Shown: positions 12,900 to 24,944, counted from the stretch's first letter. The stretch: 64,000 nucleotides of DNA from Macropodus opercularis (GCA_030770545.1 CM061098.1:1836001-1900000), one strand, 5' to 3'. Made by a program: numbers and translations. The notes: generated from the letters alone by a model not told the origin.

Positions 12900-13200
12900 C
12901 ATTGTGTTCGGAGACATTTTGGGGGACAGTGAAGCTATTGAGGTTTCAATTATTCATTGGAATCATAACAGGGTAATGAAGAAGAGGGGATTAATGATAA
13001 GGACCACCTTTAGCTCAGAGTATCAATTTGTTCCCATGCATAATTTAATCGATTCCCTATGGAGTCCGCTCGCTCCAAAACACAGGCAAGGAGACGTGAT
13101 TGAGAGGAAAATGGGAAATTAATGTACCAAGGCTCCTAAAATACACGTTGTCTCATTGTGGAAGGATCCCCGAGGCCTTGTCCCTTAATAAAAGTCACCC
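12900..13200. other. Non-coding stretch, possibly conserved element
   Basis: There is no exon-like segment here. AT-rich sequence with homeodomain-like cores (ttaatgataagg, cataatttaatcgattcc) and no simple repeats gives the look of a vertebrate conserved non-coding element. Conservation cannot be tested from one sequence. Confidence 0.2.
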
Positions 13201-13340
13201 TCGGCCAACTTCACAGCAAACACACGATGAAGTCGTTATTTAAACCAGTCTCAACCCATGTAGGTGAAGTGAAAGATTATAGAAATAGAAAAAAAAGTAC
13301 TATGAAGCTGCCACATTAACCTGAGGCTGTGAACACTTGT

Positions 13341-13365
13341 GGGTTTATGGGTTTATGGGTTTAAG
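13341..13365. repeat. Short tandem repeat gggtttat
   Basis: Three tandem copies of gggtttat. Too short to be more than a simple repeat. Confidence 0.8.
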
Positions 13366-13474
13366 AACTAATAATGGATTGATGTTTCCTTCCAAATACC
13401 GAGGTTCTAACCGTTCTCCCTAGTTTATATCATACCCCACAAAGCCACCAAAATAAATGTCCGTCAGTACTCAC

Positions 13475-14757
13475 AAACTCTGGAGCAACCGGACCGAGAC
13501 ACAGCAACAGGCAGGATGACTGGGCGGGTACGTCTGCTCTCCCAGCGGAACCACGGGCCCAACCTCCACACGTCACCTCACGGCAGATTCAGCTTCCAAC
13601 GAGCTCTTTACACGTTCGCTTTAGCTCAGCTTCGGCAACACAAAACGTAGACGCAACGAGATATTAAGTTTCAACAGGTCCACTGGAAGCTGGTGTAAGT
13701 ACTCACAGTTTCTAACGACCCAACGCTCATTTGCTAAGCGACTTTTCTCCACCTGTTACCATGGTTGCGAGGTCGTCACGTCCCGCCCCTTCACCTTTGC
13801 GATTGGGCCAATGGTCACTTAAAAAGCGCTCACGTTGACGGCAGACAAACTTTATTGGCAACGACAAAGATTCCTTAATCAGCTACGTTCGGCATTTGGC
13901 GTTACATTAGTGTTTTTAGTAATTTAGTAACCTAACATTCACTGGGATTCAGCCAGTGTCTTGACTGCAGTAATAGGAATCTGAGGAGCTCATTTGAATC
14001 TGTAACGTCAAACTCATGGACGCGTATGAGCACAACAGCAAGAGCGTTTCATTTGCATAAAGAGGCGTCAAACGACTCATCAGCTGGAACTGGGGGGAGA
14101 AAACGTTGCCCCAGTTTGTGTAGTGATTTCTGACAAGCAGCTGAAAACGTTCTGACATTCAACTCGGCGCTGCCCAGGCTTCGTCCTGCATAGTTAGCAG
14201 ATAACACAGAAAGGTCGCTGAGAAGGTCATGTTGATCATCTGTGGATGATAAAGGTTAATAAATTTCTCAGGATGCTTGTGTTGAGGTGGTCGTCCTCCA
14301 GCTGCTGTTTGCGTAGCAATCACTCACCTTCACTTTCTGAGAGGCCACATTCAGCTTTTATTGTCCTTCCACTGCCTTTCGAGTGTCCAATTAGTTAGTG
14401 TGATGTTTGATGTGGGGAGACAGGCCTGAGAGCTAATTCATCTGAGGCAGACCAGATTATGACTCCAGTTTATTTCATGTTTGGATGACGAGCCGAGCAC
14501 GAAGACCAAAAACACATGAGTTTGCAGGAAGAGGCGTCAGGCGGGTGCAGTGCTACAGCTATAACCTCTACGTTCCAGCTTGAGTTAACGTTACCTGCAA
14601 ATGTCACGTGGAGCATCGTGGGTAATGCGAGCTCCTGCCTTCAGGATGCATTGAGGTTTTGGACCTGAGGAGGCAGGATCTGCTGTTGCCTCCACAGTTT
14701 CTTGAATCCCTAATTGGTCGAGCCTCTGAGGTGGACGTTTGGTTCCTCTTTGTATAT
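13475..14757 (-). CDS. Candidate upstream exons of the unidentified gene
   Basis: Three further minus-strand segments are in phase with each other and with the exon at 12131. Segment 14595-14757 (163 bases) lies between catttatag and TGCAG|GTAACG and encodes a hydrophilic stretch ending ITHDAPRDIC. Segment 14328-14371 (44 bases) has a cactaactaat branch point and the strong donor GAAG|GTGAGT. Segment 13475-13533 (59 bases) ends at GAGTTT|GTGAGT. The peptides are low in conserved character, as in a disordered N-terminus. This extension conflicts with a promoter at 13.7-13.8 kb, so one of the two readings is wrong. Phase agreement over short segments is weak evidence. Confidence 0.25.
13690..13860. 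promoter_or_regulatory. Candidate promoter with GC and CCAAT boxes
   Basis: The stretch is richer in CpG than its surroundings. It carries a GC box (tcccgcccct, 13780-13789) and overlapping CCAAT motifs on both strands (gattgggccaatgg, 13801-13814), with no clear TATA box. Donor-like sites point away on both strands: GGT|GTAAGT on plus near 13694 and AACT|GTGAGT on minus near 13707. Short upstream reading frames start at ATGs on both strands. This could be a bidirectional start site. It could serve the minus-strand gene at 0.3-12.1 kb, unless that gene has exons further upstream. Confidence 0.3.
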
Positions 14758-14810
14758 CTATAAATGCAAATGATTAAAGGTGTATCTTCCTTAGAAACGT
14801 AATGAAACAG

Positions 14811-15113
14811 GCCTTGTTCTCCTGGGCTCCAGCTTGGAACGCTGGGATCTGATGGAGCAGCCTCGCACAGTGCTGCCTGGCCCCGTAAGTGTTTGAGAAA
14901 CCCCCTCTTCTTCACACGGAGCCAGCAGCACTACAGCAGCAAGGCAGAAAGTGATGAGGGCAGAGGACTGAGTAACAACAAGGATGGAGGACGTGAGGAG
15001 TGGGACAAGGTGTGGAACCACAGTGTTCAGCGCCACACCGGGCAAAGGAACATGAAGTGTGGCCTTTGTATCAGGCTGGAGCTGGGGCTCACACAGCATG
15101 GAATATCTCAGGT
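14811..15113 (+). other. Possible plus-strand spliced transcript, coding status unclear
   Basis: Two strong plus-strand donors (CCCC|GTAAGT at 14884 and CTCAG|GTGAGG at 15113) follow open segments. The segment before 15113 reads EEWDKVWNHSVQRHTGQRN. Phases between the two do not agree, so a non-coding transcript is more likely than a protein. A 133-codon minus-strand frame overlaps it. Confidence 0.2.
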
Positions 15114-15481
15114 GAGGCAGCGCTGCGCCCGCACGTGAAAGTATTACACGAAGTATGTCCAACACAGCAGCACACTCGAGCTGTGAAGCCACGGATCTGC
15201 TCAGCAGCTAATATACTCGTTCTGACTCTTCAGGATGGCATGTGGAGGAACAATCACCTCACCCCCAGTGTCCGAACATACTGTTTCAGTAGCGTTGCTA
15301 ATATTTCTGCTGGTTTGTTTACTCTGTGCTCAACAAAGTCGAAACCACCAAATGAAACGTTTCTTTCTATCTTGTTTTAGATTCGTCAGCCGCCTGCTAA
15401 GGTTCTGAGACGTCACAGTAAACAGCTGGATTCTGCACTTCGCGACAGCATCTAACCCCTGGACTGGCTTCGCCTTGTTGA

Positions 15482-15562
15482 CTTGGCCCCTGAGGCAAAG
15501 GCTTGTCGGAATTTCCAGACTTACTGTACATGGGGATTGTAATCTTTTGCCTCAGGGCCAAG
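15482..15562. repeat. Imperfect inverted repeat of about 19 bp
   Basis: The arms cttggcccctgaggcaaag (15482-15500) and cttttgcctcagggccaag (15544-15562) are reverse complements apart from a one-base shift, with a spacer of about 43 bases. This could be a small foldback element or a structured RNA. Confidence 0.7.
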
Positions 15563-15829
15563 ATGCGAGGACAAGGAAAGTATTACTTTACCTGCAGCAG
15601 ATGGGCCTGGAAAGACATTTTCTGCTTGATTGCACAGTGTAATGCTCTGCTACTTTCCCTTTTACTGCACAGTTTATCAAAGTATTTCAAGAAGAAAAAG
15701 CCAAGTCAAGTGTGAAGGACTGAGACACCTGTGAGTCAAAGTAACACAGCCCCATCACAGTACATTTGTGTTTTACACCTTCTGTTTCCCATGATGCAAC
15801 AGGTATTTGATAAAATTACCATAAATTAT

Positions 15830-16310
15830 CATCACTCTCATCATTACAAGCATTGTTTGTCAGGTGATGCCTTGAGTTGAAAACAAACCAGTCACTCGTG
15901 TCCTCAAAAGGACTTTGCTCGGCACAGACTGTCGTTGTCATTGTTCTTGACTCCAGGCTACATGAAAAGTATTCAATCTTCCCTGTGCATTTGTCCCTAT
16001 CCAACCAATTTAGCATCGAGACTGCAGTGTGCCATGAAAGTATTGTCCTCAGGCTCGTCCCCTGGTGGATTGATTTATGAGCCTCTGCCTCTCAATCCTC
16101 ATTCAGCTGTCAGAGAGAGTGAAATAGAAATCACAGGCAATGATTTTGTTTTGCCTTTGTTTGTCTCAGCCAGAATCTCCTGGTAGTTATTTCCAACCTT
16201 CAGGGGCCAAACGGATTGTCTGAGGTTGGACTCTTTCCTAGACAAGGAAACTGTGGCTTGTGAGTTCTTGTGCTGAGGTCGTTCATCTTGATCATACACG
16301 TAATATGTAT
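15830..16310. other. Non-coding stretch, possibly conserved element
   Basis: About 480 bases with balanced composition, no repeats and no spliceable frame, but several frames without early stops on both strands. Such a pattern is common in ancient conserved non-coding elements. Confidence 0.2.
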
Positions 16311-16605
16311 ATAATCACAAATGCCTAAAAAAAGAGAGTAATGACATTAAAATTCATGCATCACCAAAAAGGAATTTGATTAATAAAATATATTTTTAGA
16401 GGAAAATATTCTTGAGATTTACAGTAAATGTAAACCTTCCTAAACCTTTCTCTCGAAGTAATCGTACGATCAAACATGACCATAAAATGTACGTTTCGTT
16501 TCGTGCGATACAGCACATGAACCGGGGGTGAGGCCGTTCACTAATGAAGAACTTGGTAGCTTAGACGGACTGGGCTCTGCCTCAGTCTATTTATCCAGGC
16601 GACGT

Positions 16606-16646
16606 GCACCGGTGCGTGAAGGGGGACCCTCTTCACGCACCGGTGC
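16606..16646. repeat. Perfect 16-bp inverted repeat, 9-base loop
   Basis: The arms gcaccggtgcgtgaag (16606-16621) and cttcacgcaccggtgc (16631-16646) are exact reverse complements, separated by ggggaccct. Each arm also contains the palindrome gcaccggtgc. In RNA this would make a very stable GC-rich hairpin. No coding context is seen. Confidence 0.9.
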
Positions 16647-17589
16647 TCAGCATTAAAAGCATGTTTCCTCATACATACAAAGGTTGCGTTTACATTTAAG
16701 CTTTGCTATATCACAGTAAACGGAGCCAGGCGCACAGAAAGCAGCCTCCACCCTGTAAATGCTTCTATTACAGCAAACCACGTCACAATAAAATGCACAG
16801 ACACTCATTCTCCCGTTGGTTTTCAGTTCACTACGTGAAGTTGTATTTAGTAATATCTATACTTTAGGCAAAATTAAATTAATCTTTCTGCTGCAGTTAC
16901 GTCAAGAAGGTAAAATTAAAAAAAACTCCAAGGCTTAAGATTTTGACATCACAAAGAGAAAGCGGTTCCGTATGCAGATTAATGCAGGGAGCAAGTGACT
17001 GGGGAGGGGCCATCCTTCATCACGTCCTCACATCGTCTCCTCAGGGCACCGTTGGCTTGTAGAGCCATGATTACAGCTCTGGTGCGTTCGCTTAGACGCT
17101 CCTCCTTGGCTTAACAAGCTCACTCTTTCAAGACAGTACATTCTCACTGCAGCATCTTTTCTGTGCACATGCGTAAAATGCGAGTCTTCAATGTGATTTT
17201 ATAGTGACAATAACGTTGCACATTCAACCCTCTTGCGTATTGAAAGCGCTGCTGTGCTATAAGAGAATCCAACGCTACGGTATTTAAACACTGGAAGGAT
17301 ATGCAAATAGGTTTGTCCAAGCAAAAAACATACCATAATGCATATGTATCCTTTTGAAGTGCTGAGAGTTTGAATAAATCCCCCGCAGACGTACTTCTAA
17401 CTAAAGAGGGAGCATAAATATTCAATAGGTGAAGTCTTTGTGAGCTACAGGTTACACGTGCAGGAGGCGAGGGAGGTGTAGATGTCGACTGGGATGGTTC
17501 TGAGGAGGCAGGAGCTGGGTTTGCTCGGCGGCAGATGTAAATTCCGGGCGCGTGCAGTACGTGAGCGAGCCGTGTTCACTGGCCGCTAC

Positions 17590-17693
17590 CTGGCAGGAAC
17601 AGTCTCTGATGACGACACGCAGCCAAAGCGAGTCGTCTGAGAGCTGCATCATGGCTCGTTCCCTGCTGTCTAGCGAGACGCAGTAAAAATAGG
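17590..17693 (-). CDS. Unattached exon-like segment
   Basis: A 104-base minus-strand segment lies between the acceptor gtttagctgtacag and the strong donor TGCCAG|GTAGCG. It encodes YFYCVSLDSRERAMMQLSDD and then SLWLRVVIRDCSCQ. It starts with two bases and ends in phase 0. I could not join it to another exon with confidence. The adjacent minus-strand frame at 17724-17954 is also open for 76 codons but shows no clear donor. Confidence 0.3.
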
Positions 17694-17709
17694 CTGTACA
17701 GCTAAACAC

Positions 17710-19263
17710 ACATCTCTCTCACTTCACTCTAAAAGGTAGCGTAATCCCATCAGCTCCCCTCTAAGGCTTTCATTTGTCCCTATGTGACAACCCTGCTCCA
17801 AGAGGTCACTGGGACATTGAGCTGGTGCCGACCGTATCCCTGTAATGGCCCAAATTCCTGATGGGAATACCGGCGCCTCCACATCCTGTACAGCCGGGTC
17901 CTGCAGCATGTTATTGCCTTTTAGCACCACTTGCTGCATGGTATCTGGAGGCATCTGTGTTTGCTGTGCCCTGACTAACCCTGCCAGAGCTGCTATACAT
18001 CCTTATCTCTAGCTTTATACAGTTAGCAGTCGATAGGCGACAGTAGCTTGGATTTCATTTCTTGTTATTTACCCTTTCAGACGGGATGTGGTGCTGGAAG
18101 CTGAGGCTGCGTTTACTGTTTCAGCTCTGCAGAGAAAACAGGAGAATGAGAGGGGAGGCAGGGAAGCGTCTTCGCTGAGCATGTGCACACAGAGAAGTGG
18201 TTGTAGGGGGGTTGGGTTCCCAACATCAAGGTAACCCTGAAAGACACGATAACGGCCTTGATTTAGACCAAGATAAGAGCTGCTGCCACCAACAATAAGG
18301 TTCTATCACACGCACAAACGTGAACGTAAAGCTGTATTTTGGGATTAAATCTCAGGAAATTAGCTCAAAGTGTGTGTGATGTTCACAATCATTTTCAAAT
18401 CAATTCTGATGCCTAATAATTCATAAAACATCAGTTACTCTTCCTCTCACTGATGAATTGCTGGGAGATGTTCAGAGACTCGACTGATGGATGAGTGAGG
18501 ACAAAGCGACTCATTGTGGCAGATAAACGACTGGAGACCTGGAGACTTTACACGGAAACCAACACACTAACACATGTTGCTGTACTTCAGTTTATTGCTC
18601 CGTGCGCACACAAAGCTGCAGGTTTCTGGGGAGTACTGAGCCAAATGGAAGCCGTGACAGATGAGCTGTTTTCACCGATCTGTCATGGCTGCCACCGTTT
18701 ATCAGCAACGACGCTTTGCTTTCACTCCATGTGTGAGGCTTGTGCTGCGTGTCATGTATTTTATTATCAGGCTTATTCTGCTCTGTGCTTTAAACCCTAT
18801 TACAGATTGTCAAACCGTATGTGAAACGTTCTCTCTGTTTGTTCCCAGCGATATGTGGGCTTCTGCAGAGTCTTTCAGAATTTCTTCCTCTATGCTTGTG
18901 TTACGAGCGGGTTTGATTACGTCTTGATCACTGGAATTGTCCAGAGGTTTCTGCATTTTTTCTGTGTCTGCCCATTTTATTTCTTAACTTTTCTTTACCC
19001 CATTGTCTGGACTCTCCACTTGTCTTTTCAACTCTCCTGCCATTTTCTCTGAACTCTTGGTCTCTCAGATGGGAGACAGAGAGAACAACATCAAAGTCTC
19101 GCTGCCGTCTGGGCTTTCTGGAAGAAAAAGCCCAACATCTTCCCTTAAAGGACTCAGCGAGAAGAGGGAGATGAAAGAAACCCCGGGTTTCGCTGAAGCG
19201 TTTGAACTTTTGACTTTGTAGCCATGTGGGCTATATTGGCTGAAGTAAGGAAGTCCTGTCAGT

Positions 19264-19294
<31 letters not shown>

Positions 19295-20680
19295 GTAAGC
19301 GCAGCAGACGAGGCCTCCCTGGTTGTACATGTCACTGTCTGTTTGAATATGAAGCATAACGCTGTAAATGTGATCATTTTTCAGTTTGCGCCGTAGCCTC
19401 TGTTCTACCCACAGTAAGAGCAGGTAGCGTTGAAGAAACAGTAGACTGACAACACGTGACAACACTCTTCCATTGTCCTTTAAACCCACAACGAACGCAT
19501 GAAGCCTTTGTTTTTCCCATGACACGTGAGGTCTGATGCTGCCAAGCTTTGCGTGATGGACGTCGGTACAGTGTTTATGGAAATATCACCTTTGTCCAGC
19601 TGCAGGACATGAGACGGCCAGGAAAACACAAAAGCCTGGCATTTCCGCTTTGTCCGTGACATTTACAAAAGGGAAGCGGTGCAGCCCATCTGAGGCTCGC
19701 TCCAAAAGAAGCGCTTTCCAATTGAACTGTCACAACAGGGCACGGAGCCACGCGAAAGCCGTTTCATTTTGCCTGTTTAATTCCTGCAATCTCCCCCTGC
19801 TGCACGGACTGGATGGGGGAAGAGGAGACGAGCCAACGCCGTTAGGGGGAGAACGGAGCAGTCGTGGGGCACCTGCGTCTCCCATGGCTGGAACCCAGGG
19901 GCCTCACTAGCTTATTCAGCCACTGTTAATAGGATCCTCCTCTGGGTGAGACAAATATCTTCATCTGAATTAAAGCACTATAGCCAATCAGTCTGACGTC
20001 TGAAGCATTTTGCTGTGATGAGAGCGACATTAATTAAAAAAACAGAAATGCCCGGCAGCAAACATCTCGTGTGAAACGTGCATCAAGTCGTCTCCGTACA
20101 GATCCATTTACTTACAGCGTTTGCAGCTTTATTGCCTCCAGCTGTCACACCAGACATATGTATGCAGCAAATAATATTTTTATAGCGGTTTGTCAGGTTT
20201 TAATGGAAACACAAAGGATGCTTCAGCCTCCCAGAACGTTGTGAGCAACAGCCTTATTGCCCTCCTGGCAGCCGTCCTGTAAATCCTCCGTCCTGTTTAG
20301 ATCATCCTTTAGAGTCCAAGTTGCTTTTGTTTATCACTTTTAAGCAGAGTCCAACTTTACGGTAATCAACAAACGGCAAATTGGTACAACAGCAGTAATT
20401 CCCTGTTGTATGCAGAGTAAATCTGCCTCCACGGTGCTGTGTGAAGTTATGGAGCCTTCAAAGGGGAATGAAGTAATCTCTGACCTATATCAACCCTCGC
20501 AGTGTAAACCAATTACTGCAGCTTTTGTGCTGCGGATTATGGCGATAAAACTGTTTTTGTCAGTGCTTTCTTATTTATTTTTAGTGCACTTTCCTAAAGT
20601 GTGGGAAATCCTTTACAGAGTTTGAGGGTCTCTCACACCTCATCTCAAATGTGTTTCCTCTCTTAGTTTAGTTTTGTCTG
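17710..20680. other. Intergenic or intronic, no gene seen
   Basis: Apart from the CA repeat at 19264, nothing stands out. The part at 19640-20150 is repeat-free with ttaattaaaa and ccaattgaactg motifs and may be a conserved non-coding element. The open frames here are short and lack splice support. Confidence 0.3.
19264..19292. repeat. (CA)n microsatellite
   Basis: About 14 CA dinucleotides without interruption. Confidence 0.95.
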
Positions 20681-20689
20681 GTAAGATAT

Positions 20690-21437
20690 ACAGTCAGGCA
20701 AAGAATGATTTGAACCCAGCTGATTTTGTAAGTTTGCCCACTAACAACGAAATGATCAGTCAATGCTGGGTTTAACAGTGAGAGACACAACAATAACAAG
20801 AAAATCCAGAAACATGCTTTTCAAAAAGTTATGAATAAATTAGCATTGTCATGAATGAAATAAGTATTTGAACCCTTTACAAAACATGCTTTAGTACTTG
20901 GTGATCACAGAGGTCACTCGTTTCTTGGAGTCATCTCAGGGGGATTTTGGTCCACTGCTCTTTGCAGATCTTCTCCAAGTCAATAATGTTTCCTGGCTGA
21001 TGTTTGGCAACTGGAACCTTCAGCTCCCTTCAGCACCAACTGTCACCTTCTCACCCAGCTGCTCGGCCGTGGTCCAGCCTCGTGTAGGTCCACAGTCTTG
21101 TCCCTGACATCCTTGGAAAACTCTTTGGTCTTGGCCACGGTGAAGAGCTTGGAATCTGGATTAATTGATAGATTCTGTGGACAGGTGTCCTTTATACAGG
21201 TCACGAGCTGAGAGGGCTGTCAGCTAGTTACGTGTATAAGATGCACCTGGGAGGCACAGATCTTGCTGACTGATAGGGGATCCAATTTTCATTCATGAAT
21301 ATAATTTATAACTTATTTTGAAAAGCATTTTTCTGGATTTTTTGTTATTGTTGTGTCTCTCACTGTTTAAATAAACCTGGCATTGACATTATAGACTGAT
21401 CATTTCTTTTAGTGGGCAAATGTACAAAACTGCTGCA
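20690..21437 (-). mobile_element. Tc1-type transposon fossil with long inverted repeats
   Basis: The ends are diverged inverted repeats of about 150-190 bases. The left arm (about 20690-20870) contains tttgcccactaacaacgaaa and gtgagagacacaacaataac. The right arm (about 21285-21437) contains their reverse complements. Between them, on the minus strand, are fragments of a transposase: the start region reads AKTKEFSKDVRDK, but its initiator ATG is now GTG (near 21139). A later piece near 20900-20990 corresponds to the end of the enzyme. The middle, including most of the catalytic core, is deleted. The element is about 0.75 kb, against roughly 1.6 kb for intact relatives. Confidence 0.8.
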
Positions 21438-21439
21438 GA

Positions 21440-24110
21440 GTCACTGGATTATTACTTGTTTTGGCTCACAGCTGTTGAGGTCTTGGTTTAGTTTGCGTTT
21501 GTTTAATCTCTCTACTTTGAAGAGGTCGTATGTCAACACGGAAGAAAATCAGGTGAAGGTCCATTCTGGAGCAGTTTCACAGCTTCTGTTTGTCACAGAT
21601 GGATGAAAGCTCCACCGTGATGGGACCCTAACTCAGTGTCTCAGTGTCAATAAGAGAGTTGTCTTGTCGAACATATTGTTTTCTAGTTTCATTTAAAAAT
21701 GTATTTAGGTCACTTAAATCAGCAGAACATCTATGACTGAGGTGTTTATAGCTTTGCAAAGCTGCCGTCCTTAGAGAGGGTGAGACGCACAGAGCTGCAG
21801 TAGCTCATTTAATTCCTCTTATTCTCTGGAGAGTATGATGTCAGTGGCATTGATTGAAACACTGTACGTGGTGACCTGCGTCTGAACTCTGGTGGACTGA
21901 CTGGAAACGCCTCCAGTTCAGCAGCTAATAATCATTTCTACTTAGAGACACGTGAAAATCCAACGCAGCTAAATTACGGCGTCCTTGCTGCAAACTCACC
22001 TCACAGTTGATTGACTAGTCCAACATGTCAGGCTGGGCAACCCTGGTCCTGCAGGCTCCCTCTCCCTGCCCTAGCTTCACCTACTATGGGAACCCATTTG
22101 GTTAGTTAATAAATGTTTCTCTTCTCTTCTTCCTGATTATTGATCAGCAACATCAGCTCTTTTGTTTTACAGTTGATCTTTCTTTTCTTCACGTGAAAGA
22201 GTCGGGTCATTCCAGGTTACTGGCACATCTGGACGGGAAGAGGCTCTGAGCCTGTGGGAAACTGTCGCAGTTGAGCATCAAAGCGAAACCTGCCTTTAAA
22301 GATTCATAGCTGCACCAGCGGGACCTCCTGCATGTTCCCAATCTCTGCTGCACCGCGTTCGGGTAAGTGCTGAGGCGGACAAACGGAACAAAGCCATAAA
22401 CAGTATGTTTATCTCGGCTTGGAATTCAAAAGAGAATCAGAAATGAGGGAGTATTGTGCAGAGTTATCAAAGTGGTTGGAGCATTTACACAAATGAGAAG
22501 TTGAAATAGTTCTGAAAAGTCTTGAGGGCAAGAGAAAGACCCAAGAAGTGCACGATCATATTAGCATATATTAGATCTGGGCTTTCAGTGGGAAACTGGA
22601 GCCTGGAGGAGAGCAGACGTCTGTTTGTTGCTAAATAAAGCCTCCACTCAGAGGACTCGTCTGCTTAGGCCGCGTTCACACAGCTTCAATCCAGGCAAAC
22701 CTCTTTTGTTCTAACTTTAACTTTCTCTGTGTGAAACATACGATGGGATCCCACTCAGTGCTCAGATGACATGTTCCTGTCAAGTGGTTAAACCTGCAGA
22801 GGAGCAGGTGCCGTCAAAGCCTCAGGCTTCACAGCAACGACTCCAAATATTTAAGATTTCAATCGGGTCAAGTTGAAGGAGCGAAGAAGCCAAACCACAA
22901 TCAGCTGTTTTCTGTGACATCATGCAGTGATGTTCTCTGAGCCCCGGCTTGTGTTTGATGTCTAGGTGCTTTCTGTTCAGTCAACTTGACTTAAAATAAA
23001 TTTGCCCACAACGATCCCAGTGAAACCTGGCATCTCTGAAGCTTAGATGTTGCACCTACGCTGATAAATCAGCTGAAAAGGAAGAACTCGAGCGGCCGCA
23101 GGCGCGTGTGGCCGGTGACAGCTCGTACTCCACTCAACAAGTGATAGCATCTTAATTAAATTAGGCTCCGCTCTGACGTCGCTCTTCAAACACTGACTCT
23201 GAAGTGAACAAGACAAGTTGATGTCAAATGTTTCTTCGCTGTGTGTTCAAAGGAGCCGTGACTGTGCTGTGCTCGGTGGAGGCCACGCGTTCTCGCTGCT
23301 TTAAATGCAAGTTAGACATAAATGTTTAATCAGGCCGAAATCTGACCCATTTGTTCTCGTTACAACTGGTACATTTGTTGTTGTACCAGAAAGGTTTTTT
23401 CAAATTTCACCAATGAACCAAAGCTTTTCTGTTCACTGCACTGCAGCAGAACCACACAGAGATTAATGTCCCAACATATCAGTTAATCACCACCTGATGA
23501 GTAACGATGTGCCAGGGCTCCTTCACGGAGCCGGGGGCCTGTAACTTGCTGCCACTTCATAACAAAGTGCCAAAATCTGTCATGAGAAGGTTTTGGTGGC
23601 GTTTCCTGCGTGGAGCCAGAGAACAGGCTTGTAGTTATCCAGGTTTTACATTTATGGTTTTGTGTGTGTGCCCTGATCTCAGCATCATGGAGTGTGTCTG
23701 GGACGATGAGGAGACAGAAGGATGTAGAAACCCTACATCCACAGACCTTTTCTGAGGGTTAGGTTTCGGGTTAGCTTTCTTTGATTACAGCATTTTCCAC
23801 ACCTGCCTAAAGCGTTTGCACAGGACTGTACATGGAAGATACACTTCATCTATATTTATATGTAAATATAAAACAACATTTAGAGGCATTTTTATACCTT
23901 TGTGAGAGAGAATATGCTCCTGGGAGATTCATCATATGTTCGTTGAAGCAGCAGATGTGTCGGCGTGGAGGCGTTTTGATTACGGTTCTAATCTAGTTTC
24001 TCTAGTGGTAGGAGACGGTTGTGACAAGCCACGTATGGAAGGGAGATATAAAAACATGTGGTACTGTATTGATTTAGAACTATTTACTATAACTATAGAC
24101 CCGTGGTGAA
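21440..24110. other. Non-coding; one old repeat fragment
   Basis: At 22030-22070 the sequence ctgggcaaccctggtcctgc resembles a dispersed repeat seen in many fish genomes. Otherwise no gene, RNA or transposon is recognisable. Confidence 0.25.
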
Positions 24111-24117
24111 CCCCCGA

Positions 24118-24133
24118 CCACTAGATGGCAGAG
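24118..24133 (+). promoter_or_regulatory. CTCF-like site
   Basis: ccactagatggcagag matches the core of the vertebrate CTCF motif (CCASYAGRKGGCRS). It lies in the non-coding interval between the unidentified gene and pcgf3, where a boundary element would be reasonable. Only the motif supports it. Confidence 0.35.
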
Positions 24134-24944
24134 TTCTGGACCTGTGAGGTGATTTTTTACCCTTGTTTTGTCCTTTATATTGACAGATTGGCTTTTAGAG
24201 ATCGCAGTGTGTTGTCGTGTCCATGGTCATGTGAAGGGAAACAGCTCCGTCGGTGGATAAACGAGCTCGTATTTAAAGCTGAGCTCCTCCTTTAGACAAT
24301 AAAAGGAAGGAGAGCACCTCCAACCAACAAACTGTTATCATTCTGTGTGTTTCTGCTGGAGAGTAATCACCGATCATCATCTCGGTGCAGCCCAGCGCTG
24401 AAGCAGTTTTCTTTGGATCTCTGACGCTTGACATTTCATTACACACACTTACACACTAATCAGCATCTGACCAATCAGGTCCATTTAGCTTTTCCTAAAC
24501 TCTGTGACCTAACAGCACTGTGCTTGCTAAATTTAGTCTATCTTTACACCCTGACCTCGTTCCTATGACATTTTTCTGTCGTCCCTCTGAAGGGAATCAT
24601 AATTCAGCGGTTTACACTCTGCGTTAAGCTTCGAACCATCTCATTCTCATCCATCTTTATGTTTGTGCAAAGTCTCGAGCGACTCCAAACTGCTCGTCAG
24701 CACCTTTTTCAGCCGGTGCATCATGTTTCCGGACCAACTTTTTCGCAGCGGTGATCGCATGCACACCTGGTTCACGTCCTTATTCCATGCATCACTTTAA
24801 CAAGCTGCCGGGACCTGAACCAGAACAGCAGCGCGCTAACGCAGCGCTTGGGGAATAAACTTTAATGCCCACAAATACTGTGGCAACAGAAGGAAATGCT
24901 GCAACAGTTGCAACAGTGCAACATAAAAAAAGCTTTTTTCCATG

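Noticed and set aside
13949..14158. Minus-strand frame with an immunoglobulin V-like ending (SLTLQIQMSSSDSYYC)
   Set aside because: A good acceptor is present, but there is no upstream V-domain cysteine or tryptophan pattern and no recombination signal. The likeness is probably accidental.
14791..15192. 133-codon minus-strand frame
   Set aside because: It is C/T-rich, lacks a good donor and overlaps plus-strand donor sites. It is probably chance.
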